Notes under the pieces: generated by a model | What the model was told of the DNA's origin: nothing | Database searches by the model: none | The model's input: the letters and a program-made list of their open reading frames with translations, nothing else | Source of the DNA: Azospirillum thermophilum | Lineage (GTDB): Bacteria; Pseudomonadota; Alphaproteobacteria; Azospirillales; Azospirillaceae | Assembly: GCF_003130795.1 (NCBI RefSeq) | Contig: NZ_CP029353.1 | Location: 759,501-823,500 of the forward strand | Direction of reading: 5' to 3' | DNA length: 64,000 bases | Shown: positions 36,818 through 43,801 of the stretch, piece after piece | Layout of the letters: each line of letters opens with the position of its first letter | How positions within the stretch are numbered: position 1 is the stretch's first letter | Translations under genes and position numbers: made by a program

Positions 36818-37429
36818 ATGTTTCGCCGCCGGATGCGGCAGCCGTTTCGTGCACGGGTGCGCGAGTTTCTCTGGCCGCGCTCGGGCTGGAGACGATGGGC
36901 CGCCTATCTCGGCCATCGCGTCCGGCGCATGCCCGGAACCCCGCACCGCATCGCCGCCGGTCTGGCTGCCGGGGCGGCGGTGTCGTGCGCGCCGCTGCCC
37001 GGCGTGCATTTCCTGCTGGCGGTCCTGCTGGCGCTGGCGACCCGCGGCAGTCCGCTGGCCTCCGCCATCGGGACCGCCTTCGGCAATCCCTGGACCTTTC
37101 CCATCCTCTGGGGTGCCGCCCACAGGCTGGGCGACGCCATGCTGCCGTCGGCCGGCGGTGCGGGATCGGCGGGTGAGGCCGATGTCGGCGGACTGGCCGC
37201 TGCCCTGACCCAGGCCTTCCTGTCCTTCGATCCGGCGGTGGTATCGGAGCGCCTGCTGCCGGTCTGGTATCCGGCGATGGTCGGCAGCCTGCCCATCGGG
37301 CTCGCGGTCTGGATACTGGTCTACCTGCTGGCCCGCCGGGCTGTCGAAAGCCATCGCTCGCAGCGGACGGTCCGGATGAACCGGAAATTCTTCGAGATGG
37401 ATCGAAAAAGCGAACAGGCCGGGGATTAG
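36818..37429 (+). CDS. DUF2062 membrane protein
   Basis: The 203-residue product is a DUF2062 protein. It has a basic N-terminus (FRRRMRQPFRARVREFLWPRSGW), the conserved GTPHRIAAGLAAGAAVSCAPLPGVHF and GTAFGNPWTFPILWGAAHRLG, and several hydrophobic helices, the last near residue 170. Its function is unknown. GGAGGAGG stands just before the ATG. It lies upstream of the ECF sigma gene, with a 58-base gap, in the same direction. Confidence 0.85.
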   Translation: MFRRRMRQPFRARVREFLWPRSGWRRWAAYLGHRVRRMPGTPHRIAAGLAAGAAVSCAPLPGVHFLLAVLLALATRGSPLASAIGTAFGNPWTFPILWGAAHRLGDAMLPSAGGAGSAGEADVGGLAAALTQAFLSFDPAVVSERLLPVWYPAMVGSLPIGLAVWILVYLLARRAVESHRSQRTVRMNRKFFEMDRKSEQAGD

Positions 37430-37487
37430 GGGCCGGCCCCCGGGCGAATATATGGGATGGAGGTCGAACCGAAGGGGGCGAGACGCG

Positions 37488-38003
37488 ATGTTCAGTCTGC
37501 GGAACCAGCTGGGAAATCAGCTGCGCGCGCTGCGGCGCTACGCGCTGGCGCTGTCCCGCGACCGCGACGATGCCGAGGATCTGGTGCAGGAAACGCTCGT
37601 GCGCGCCATCTCCGGCGCGCAGGGCTTCCGGCCGGAAGGCGACCTGCGGGCCTGGCTGTTCGGCATCCTGCACAACGTCCATGTCAGCGCCCGCCGCCGC
37701 GACCGGGTGCGCACCGACTCCGCGTCCTCGATCGAGATGCTGGCGCAGACCAGCATCCCCGCCACCCAGCCCGGCCATGTCGAACTGCGCCGGACGATCG
37801 AGGCCTTCGCCACCCTGCCGGAGGAACAGCGTCAGGTCCTGACGCTGGTGGCGGTGGAGGGCATGAGCTACCAGGAGGCGGCGACCGTCCTGAACATTCC
37901 GCTGGGCACGCTGATGTCGCGCCTGGCCCGGGGGCGGGAGGCCCTGCGCGCGGCGACCGATCATGGGCGCCGCGGTCCGGTTTCCCTGCGGGTGGTGAGG
38001 TAG
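37488..38003 (+). CDS. ECF RNA polymerase sigma factor
   Basis: This 171-residue sigma-70-family factor contains only regions 2 and 4. Region 2 is seen in ALSRDRDDAEDLVQETLVRA and DLRAWLFGILHN. The region 4 helix-turn-helix is LPEEQRQVLTLVAVEGMSYQEAATVLNIPLGTLMSRLARG. It is followed, three bases later, by an anti-sigma gene, the standard control pair. Its regulon may include the adjacent stress and ion-transport genes, but I could not identify a shared promoter motif. Confidence 0.92.
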   Translation: MFSLRNQLGNQLRALRRYALALSRDRDDAEDLVQETLVRAISGAQGFRPEGDLRAWLFGILHNVHVSARRRDRVRTDSASSIEMLAQTSIPATQPGHVELRRTIEAFATLPEEQRQVLTLVAVEGMSYQEAATVLNIPLGTLMSRLARGREALRAATDHGRRGPVSLRVVR

Positions 38004-38006
38004 GCG

Positions 38007-38795
38007 ATGACCGGGAAGATGGAACACGACGAACTCGACGCCGACCTTCACGCCTATGTCGACGGCGAGTTGAACCCGGCCCGCCGGATCGAGTTCGAGG
38101 CGTACCTCGCCGCCAACCCGGCCGCCGCCGCCCGCGTCCACGACTTCCTTCACCAGAAGGAGGCGCTGCGCCGGGGGCTCGACCTCCTCTCCGCCGCGCC
38201 TTCCGCCCCGGTGACATCCCTGACCGACCGGCTGGGCCGGCATCTCGGCGTCGGCCTCGCGCTCCGGCGTCTCGGTCCGATCGCCGCCATGCTGCTGCTG
38301 GTCACGGGGGGATGGTCGCTGGGAAGCTGGTATCACGGGCATCACGCGTCCGGCTGGGCCGCCGTGCCGGCCTTCGCCGACGAGGCGGCGGAGGCGCACT
38401 CGGCCACGCTCGCCGCCGTTCCGCTGCCGGTCGCCCCTTCCGCGGACGACCTCAAGGCGATGGCCGACGTGCTGGCCCAGCGCATCGGCGGCAAGGCCAT
38501 CGACCTGCCGGACGTCGATCCCAACCTGACCCTGGTCCGGGCCAGATTGGTGCCGTGGAACGAGGGGCCGGCCCTGCAGTTCGTCTACCGCGAGCCCGAC
38601 GGCGAGGTGCTGACCCTGTTCGTGGTGGTGGGCGACTCGCCGGGGGACATCGGACTGCACACCGTCGAGCAGGACAACCTGCAACTGGTGTACTGGCGGG
38701 CGGGGACGGCCGCCTACACGGTCACCGGCAACAAGGCCGACCGGGATCTGCTGACCATCGCAAGGCGGATGGCCGACAGCGTCCGACGGTCGTGA
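38007..38795 (+). CDS. Membrane anti-sigma factor
   Basis: The 262-residue protein has a short cytoplasmic helical domain (ELDADLHAYVDGELNPARRIEFEAYL), one membrane helix near residues 88-107, and a periplasmic domain of about 150 residues. It lacks the His-x3-Cys-x2-Cys zinc motif of ZAS anti-sigmas. It should hold the preceding sigma factor at the membrane until a signal arrives. The tight spacing supports co-transcription and coupled translation. Confidence 0.87.
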   Translation: MTGKMEHDELDADLHAYVDGELNPARRIEFEAYLAANPAAAARVHDFLHQKEALRRGLDLLSAAPSAPVTSLTDRLGRHLGVGLALRRLGPIAAMLLLVTGGWSLGSWYHGHHASGWAAVPAFADEAAEAHSATLAAVPLPVAPSADDLKAMADVLAQRIGGKAIDLPDVDPNLTLVRARLVPWNEGPALQFVYREPDGEVLTLFVVVGDSPGDIGLHTVEQDNLQLVYWRAGTAAYTVTGNKADRDLLTIARRMADSVRRS

Positions 38796-38862
38796 TCCCC
38801 GAAACCCGGCCCCAGCCAAGCCGAAATCACGGACCCGGTGTCCGATGACGCGGAGGACGGTC

Positions 38863-39198
38863 ATGAGTTTGTACAGCGATCCCGACGACAGGAAGGACCG
38901 CTTCCTGGATGCGGTCGAACGCTATGTCGCCCGCGACCACTGGGAGCCGGTGGCCTCCCAGGCCGCGATCCAGGCCGCCGTCATGGCCGGGCTGACGCTG
39001 CTGCTCGGCATGCCGGCGCTGGCGGCTCTCGCCATCGTCCACTTCATGTCGCTGGTGACGGCGACCATCTACGGACTTCACGCGCTCCACCTGGCGGAGA
39101 GCGGACACGGCGACGGCGCCGTCGTCATCGCGCGCCGGTCCCTGGCGGCGCTGCTGCTGTCCGGAATCGCCATGCTGCTGATGCCGCTGGCGGTCTGA
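38863..39198 (+). CDS. Small membrane protein of unknown function
   Basis: The 111-residue protein has a charged N-terminal 40 residues (SDPDDRKDRFLDAVERYVARDHWEP) and three hydrophobic stretches, around residues 45-58, 60-75 and 93-108, which give two or three membrane helices. I do not recognise a family. I chose the second ATG because GGAGG lies seven bases before it. An ATG at 38845 is possible. It sits between the sigma/anti-sigma pair and nhaA, all in the same direction, so a role in the same stress response is plausible but unproven. Confidence 0.7.
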   Translation: MSLYSDPDDRKDRFLDAVERYVARDHWEPVASQAAIQAAVMAGLTLLLGMPALAALAIVHFMSLVTATIYGLHALHLAESGHGDGAVVIARRSLAALLLSGIAMLLMPLAV

Positions 39199-39246
39199 AC
39201 CGGCCGGCGGAGCTGCCGGAACGGTGCCCCAAAGCAAGGATGCCCG

Positions 39247-40473
39247 ATGCCCATCACCGCGATCCGCAAGTTTCTGGAGCTGGAGGCCGCTGGCGGCATC
39301 CTGCTGGTCCTGGCCGCCCTGGTGGCGATGGTGCTCGCCAACTCCCCGGGGAGCCCGCTCTATTCCGGCTTCCTCGCCACGCCGGTCGCGGTGCAGGTCG
39401 GCGCGCTCGCCATCGCCAAGCCGCTGCTGCTGTGGATCAACGACGGCCTGATGGCGGTGTTCTTCCTGCTGGTCGGCCTGGAGATCAAGCGCGAGATGCT
39501 GGAGGGCGAGCTGTCCAGCCTGTCCAGCGCCGGACTGCCGGCCATCGCGGCGCTGGGCGGCATGATCATGCCGGCCGCCGTCTATCTGGCGATCAACTGG
39601 GGCAATCCCGCCACAACCGCAGGCTGGGCGATCCCGGCGGCCACCGACATCGCCTTCGCGCTCGGCGTCCTCGCCCTGCTCGGCACACGGGCTCCCGCCT
39701 CGCTGAAACTGTTCCTGCTGGCGCTGGCGATCATGGACGACCTCGGCGCCATCGTCATCATCGCACTGTTCTACACCGCGGACCTGTCGCTGGCGGCGCT
39801 GGGACTGGCCGGGGTCGGTCTGGCCGTCCTGTTCGCGATGAACCGGATGGGGGTGACGCGGATCGCCGCCTATGTCCTGGTCGGCGTGTTCCTGTGGGTG
39901 TGCGTCCTGAAGTCCGGCGTCCATGCGACGCTGGCCGGCGTCGCCACCGCCTTCGCCATCCCGCTGCGCACGGCGGGGGGCGAGAGACAGGCCTCGCCCC
40001 TCCACCATCTGGAACACACGCTGCATCCCTGGGTGGCGTTCGGCATCCTGCCGCTGTTCGCCTTCGCCAACGCCGGCGTTCCGCTGACCGGACTGACCCC
40101 GGCTTCGCTGCTCGCCCCGGTCCCGCTGGGGATCGCGCTCGGCCTGTTCCTGGGCAAGCAGATCGGCGTGATGGGCTTCACCTGGGTGGCGATCCGGCTG
40201 GGGCTGGGGCGCCTGCCCGAGGGCGCCAGCTGGGTCCAGTTCTACGGGATGTCGCTGCTGACCGGGATCGGCTTCACCATGAGCCTGTTCATCGGCGGTC
40301 TCGCCTTCTCCGGCGACGAGTACGCGGCGGCGGTCCGCATCGGTGTGCTGTCCGGCTCCATCCTGTGCGCGGTCGCCGGGTATCTGGTGCTTCACCTGGC
40401 CTCCGCCCGATCGGCCCGCTCCGCCAGACCCGGCGATGTCCTGCGTCAGGGAGCGGCGGGGACCGATGACTGA
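39247..40473 (+). CDS. nhaA: Na+/H+ antiporter NhaA
   Basis: This 408-residue twelve-helix antiporter exports sodium in exchange for protons. The ion-binding aspartates are visible: D134 in [11 protein letters not shown], and D164 and D165 in [30 protein letters not shown] and [15 protein letters not shown] are also family hallmarks. It follows the small membrane protein gene by 48 bases and may share its transcript. An 8-bp imperfect hairpin lies between it and the convergent Usp gene. Confidence 0.96.
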   Translation: MPITAIRKFLELEAAGGILLVLAALVAMVLANSPGSPLYSGFLATPVAVQVGALAIAKPLLLWINDGLMAVFFLLVGLEIKREMLEGELSSLSSAGLPAIAALGGMIMPAAVYLAINWGNPATTAGWAIPAATDIAFALGVLALLGTRAPASLKLFLLALAIMDDLGAIVIIALFYTADLSLAALGLAGVGLAVLFAMNRMGVTRIAAYVLVGVFLWVCVLKSGVHATLAGVATAFAIPLRTAGGERQASPLHHLEHTLHPWVAFGILPLFAFANAGVPLTGLTPASLLAPVPLGIALGLFLGKQIGVMGFTWVAIRLGLGRLPEGASWVQFYGMSLLTGIGFTMSLFIGGLAFSGDEYAAAVRIGVLSGSILCAVAGYLVLHLASARSARSARPGDVLRQGAAGTDD

Positions 40474-40529
40474 GCCGAGCCGGACGGGGTGGCGATGACT
40501 GCGGTGAGAGCGGGCGGCGCATCGCCCGC

Positions 40530-40566
40530 GGGACCGGTTGTGGTTTCGCAGGAACCGTCCGGTCCC
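40530..40566. terminator. Hairpin between nhaA and the convergent Usp gene
   Basis: GGGACCGG pairs with CCGGTCCC, with a further GGTT/AACC pairing inside. It lacks a T-run. It lies in the 196-base gap between the two stops, where I see no gene. Confidence 0.4.
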
Positions 40567-40669
40567 CGGTGCGGCGGCCGGTGACGATCCGCAGACCCCC
40601 GCAGCCAAGGCGACCTCCTGCCGGGCCGCCGGCACCGCGAGAGCCCTGCCGACCGGCTGGCCCGTCGGT

Positions 40670-41509
40670 TCAGTGGGAGAGAAGGACCGGGCGGCGCACA
40701 TCGTCGAGAACGCCCCTGGTCGCGCCGCCCAGCACGAAATCCCGCAGACGGGAGTGACCGAAGCCGCCCATGACCAGGAGATTCGCTCCCTTCTCCGCCA
40801 TATGGTGGAGGAGGGCCTCCGCGGTCGGCCGCCCATTCCCCTGCACCTGCCGAACCCGGGCCTGAATGCCGTGGTCGGCGAGATGTTCGGCCAGACGCTC
40901 CGCCGCATGGGCATCCTCCAGCGCCTTGTCGTCGACCACCGTGGCGATGGTGACGGTTCGGGCCCGGCGCAGGAAGGGATCGGCATCCGCCACCGCCCGC
41001 GCGGCGACGCGGCTGCCGTCCCAGGCGATCAGCACATGGTCGGGAGTGCCGGGCGGGCCCGCCTCCGGAACCAGCAGGGTCGGGCGGCCGGAGCCGAAGA
41101 TCGCGGCTTCCGCCATGGCCGGCGACGATGCCTGATCGCCGGTGCCTGCTCCCACCAGGATCAGGTCGTGGTATCGCCCGCGGACGGCGACGACATCGCC
41201 GAACAGCGAGGGAAAGCAGTCGGCCCATTCCGTGTGCAGAGGAATGCCGGCGGGGTCCAGCCGATCCCGCAACGCCTGGAACAGCGTCCGGCCGCGGCTC
41301 CGCGACTTCTCCCTGGCGTCCTCGATCATCGCCGGCACGCCGAGCAGATAGTTTCCCAGAGGGCTGGAGGCCTGCGGGAACTCGGCGGCGCAGGCCAGGG
41401 CGTGAACGTCGGCGGACAGGTGCCGGGCGATCTCCGCGACGTGCACGGCGATGGTCTCGGTGTTTCCCTCCGGGTGGGTGTGAAGCGGGACGAGCATCCG
41501 GTATGTCAT
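40670..41509 (-). CDS. Universal stress protein, double domain
   Basis: The 279-residue product has two UspA folds. The C-terminal one begins VLIAWDGSRVAARAV and ends with the ATP-binding pattern G-x2-G-x9-G (GGFGHSRLRDFVLGGATRGV). The N-terminal fold is more degenerate and lacks that pattern. It is the last of three Usp genes read leftward, with short gaps between them (36 and 46 bases). Confidence 0.88.
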   Translation of the reverse strand: MTYRMLVPLHTHPEGNTETIAVHVAEIARHLSADVHALACAAEFPQASSPLGNYLLGVPAMIEDAREKSRSRGRTLFQALRDRLDPAGIPLHTEWADCFPSLFGDVVAVRGRYHDLILVGAGTGDQASSPAMAEAAIFGSGRPTLLVPEAGPPGTPDHVLIAWDGSRVAARAVADADPFLRRARTVTIATVVDDKALEDAHAAERLAEHLADHGIQARVRQVQGNGRPTAEALLHHMAEKGANLLVMGGFGHSRLRDFVLGGATRGVLDDVRRPVLLSH

Positions 41510-41545
41510 GCGAAGACCTCCCCGATTCGATGTCCTTGGTTCCAG

Positions 41546-42421
41546 TCAGGTTGCCGGCGCTTCCGCGCCGGAAAGCGGCACGACCAGCACGTCGCAGGTG
41601 AGATCGAGCAGCAACCGTTCGGCGACGCTTCCGAACAGCAGGCGTTCGACGGCTCCCCTGCCTCGGGTCCGCGTCCCGACCACGCACAGGTCGGCATGGA
41701 GGCGCTCCACCCCGTCGAGGATCTCCTCGGCCGGCGATCCCCATCCGACCAGCGGCAGCCACCCCCCGGCCGGCAGACCCGCCAGCCGCGCGATGTCCTG
41801 AAGGGCGGCCTCGCACCGGGCGTCGATCGCCCTGCGGGACCGCTCCATCTCGTCCGACCGGGCGCCGGCGAGCGGCGTCCGCAGCGACAGGGCGTCGTTC
41901 TGCACATGCGTGAGGTACAGGGTCTGGCCGTCGGCCAGCCGGTGGGCCAGCCGCAGGACCGCCGTCTCCTCCTCCTTCAGGTCCACGGCGGCCAGCGTGC
42001 AGACATAGCCGCCGGGGGTGCTGCGCCTGGCGACGAGCACCGGCGTCGCCGCGTTGCGGATCACCCGCTCGACCGTGGTTCCGGTAAGGACGTCCTCCAG
42101 CAGGGAGCGGCGATGGGCGCCCAGCACGATCAGGCCGGCCCCCTCCTCAGCGGCCACCGCCAGGATCGTCCGGAAGTCGAGACCGCCATCCACCCGGACG
42201 GCGACGCGGTCCGGCGACAGGAAGCCGGAACCGGAGGCCGTCTCCGCCAGCAGGCGGATGGCCTGTTCCCGCCCCGCGTCGAACAGAGCCGCGGGCAACT
42301 CGTCGTCCACCACATGCAGCAGGACGAGCCGGGCGCCGAACCGGCCGGCCAGATAGGCGGCCTGAGCGACGGCCCGGTCGCTGCGGCTCGACAGGTCGGA
42401 GGCGACGAGCAGTGTCCGCAT
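41546..42421 (-). CDS. Universal stress protein, double domain
   Basis: The 291-residue product contains two UspA folds. The first opens with LLVASDLSSRSDRAVAQAAYLAGRFG and has GAHRRSLLEDVLTGTTVERVIRNA. The second has GTRTRGRGAVERLLFGSVAERLLLDL. Both keep the ATP-binding glycine pattern, unlike the neighbouring Usp at 40670. I start it at MRTLLVASDL. The frame stays open for another 350 bases over the next gene, but that part is its antisense shadow. Confidence 0.88.
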   Translation of the reverse strand: MRTLLVASDLSSRSDRAVAQAAYLAGRFGARLVLLHVVDDELPAALFDAGREQAIRLLAETASGSGFLSPDRVAVRVDGGLDFRTILAVAAEEGAGLIVLGAHRRSLLEDVLTGTTVERVIRNAATPVLVARRSTPGGYVCTLAAVDLKEEETAVLRLAHRLADGQTLYLTHVQNDALSLRTPLAGARSDEMERSRRAIDARCEAALQDIARLAGLPAGGWLPLVGWGSPAEEILDGVERLHADLCVVGTRTRGRGAVERLLFGSVAERLLLDLTCDVLVVPLSGAEAPAT

Positions 42422-42467
42422 GATCCACCTTGCGATGTTGCGGTATCGAAACCGGAGCGGAGCGCCC

Positions 42468-43313
42468 TCAGGCGCCGGAAGCGCCGCGGACCGCGACGAT
42501 GTCGCAGGGGGGATCCCGCAGCAGGCTTTCCGCGATGCTGCCGAAGATGGCGTGCGCCAGTCCCGACCGGCCGCTGGTCCCGATGGCCAGAAGATCGACG
42601 CGGTGGGTCTCGCATTCCTGCCGCAGCGTCCCGACGATCTCGCCCCGGCAGACCAGACGGCGCAACGCCACTCCCTCCGCCTGTTCCGGCTCCAGCGAGC
42701 GCATGACGGCGCCGACGGCGGATTCGAGCTTCCGGTCGCACTGCTCACGCAGATCGCGCTGGGTATCCGCACCGGTCAGGAAGCCCTGATAGGGCGCGTG
42801 GAAGACGTGCATGACGTCCACCTCCCCGGGCCGGAACCGGAACGCCAGGCGCAACGCCGCCTCGGACAGGCCGGAGAAGTCGAAGCCGACCGCCACGCGG
42901 CGGTAGGGGGCCAGCGCCGGCTCCTTCACCAGCAGCACCGGGTGCCGGGATTCCCGCAGCACGTTCCACGCGGTGGAGCCCTGGAAGGTATCGTCGTCCG
43001 GCGCCACCCGGTGGGCACCCAGAACGATGAGATCGGCGGCGCACCGGCCGGCCGCGCGCAGGATGTCGGAGTCCGCCTCGCCGACGGTCACCGAGACCGT
43101 CGCGTCCTGTCCCGGTCCGCGCGCCGCCAGATAGGCCGCGATGGCTTCCTTCGCCTCGTCCTCCCGGCGCTCGATCGCCGCCTGGGCGAGCCTGTCGTCG
43201 ACGACGTGCAGGACGGTGATGCGGGCATCCTGCTCCCGCGCCAACGCCAGGGCGCGATCCAGCGCCCGGTCGGACCGCGCCGAGAGGTCGGTTGCGATGA
43301 GAATGCTTTTCAT
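42468..43313 (-). CDS. Universal stress protein, double domain
   Basis: The 281-residue product is the first gene of the leftward Usp trio. It opens with ILIATDLSARSDRALDRALALAREQDARITVLHVVDD and carries two glycine-rich ATP motifs (GAHRVAPDDDTFQGSTAWNVL and GTSGRSGLAHAIFGSIAESLL). Upstream lie 244 bases shared with the divergent helix-turn-helix gene, including a perfect FNR-type box whose centre is 164 bases before this start. Usp genes are often FNR/FixK targets, so control by that box is plausible. Confidence 0.88.
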   Translation of the reverse strand: MKSILIATDLSARSDRALDRALALAREQDARITVLHVVDDRLAQAAIERREDEAKEAIAAYLAARGPGQDATVSVTVGEADSDILRAAGRCAADLIVLGAHRVAPDDDTFQGSTAWNVLRESRHPVLLVKEPALAPYRRVAVGFDFSGLSEAALRLAFRFRPGEVDVMHVFHAPYQGFLTGADTQRDLREQCDRKLESAVGAVMRSLEPEQAEGVALRRLVCRGEIVGTLRQECETHRVDLLAIGTSGRSGLAHAIFGSIAESLLRDPPCDIVAVRGASGA

Positions 43314-43470
43314 GGCCCGTCTCCCCGTTCTGGTGGAAGCGACGTCCGTTCTCCGGTCTTGCGGCCCGGTCTCATGACCCGGCCCGGCGGCCGGGGCCGC
43401 CCGTCGTCCGGGACCGCTCCCCGGCATGGACGCTCTCCCGATAGGAGGCCAGCTTCCGGTTCCGCCGGCT

Positions 43471-43484
43471 TTGATCTGCATCAA
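43471..43484. promoter_or_regulatory. FNR/FixK-type binding site
   Basis: TTGATCTGCATCAA matches the FNR/Anr/FixK consensus TTGAT-N4-ATCAA at every position. It lies between the divergent Usp trio and the helix-turn-helix/ATPase/antiporter run. Its centre is 80 bases before the helix-turn-helix start. An activator at -41.5 would put transcription start near 43519, just before the 10-bp repeats. Confidence 0.75.
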
Positions 43485-43520
43485 ATCGGCATCCGGTGGC
43501 CTGTGGCAGGATTACTCATC

Positions 43521-43550
43521 ACAAACCCTGACAAACCCAGACAAACCGGC
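43521..43550. repeat. Three 10-bp direct repeats ACAAACCnnn
   Basis: ACAAACCCTG, ACAAACCCAG and ACAAACCGGC follow one another exactly, one helical turn each, ending seven bases before the ATG of the helix-turn-helix gene. They look like an operator array that would place proteins on one face of the DNA, perhaps for autoregulation. Confidence 0.7.
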
Positions 43551-43557
43551 ATCGCCC

Positions 43558-43749
43558 ATGCTCAGCAAACCCCTGATGACGGTCCACGAGGTCGCTGAGG
43601 TTCTGAAGGTGTCCGAGGACACGGTGCGCGAGTGGATCCATGCCAAATCGCTGCGAGCCATCAAGTTCGGCCGGGAATGGCGGGTGGCGGTGCGCGACCT
43701 GGAAAGCTTCCTGAACGCGCATGCCAACCGCGACCCGACGACCGGCTGA
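43558..43749 (+). CDS. Small helix-turn-helix (excisionase-type) DNA-binding protein
   Basis: The 63-residue protein is almost entirely a winged MerR/excisionase-like helix-turn-helix: MTVHEVAEVLKVSEDTVREWI, then AIKFGREWRVAVRDLESFL. Such free-standing domains occur as phage excisionases and as small regulators. No integrase or phage gene is near, so a local regulator is more likely. It lies directly behind the 10-bp repeats and 52 bases ahead of the ATPase gene, which suggests it regulates its own transcription unit. An open frame upstream to 43426 crosses the FNR box and is not used. Confidence 0.8.
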   Translation: MLSKPLMTVHEVAEVLKVSEDTVREWIHAKSLRAIKFGREWRVAVRDLESFLNAHANRDPTTG

Positions 43750-43801
43750 CGACCGGGACGGTTCCGGCACCAAGATCCAAACCAATGCGGGAGATCCCGA
43801 C

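Noticed and set aside
43558..43749. The helix-turn-helix protein as a phage excisionase
   Set aside because: No integrase, attachment site or phage gene is near. Its place behind phased repeats and ahead of a pump gene fits a local regulator better.
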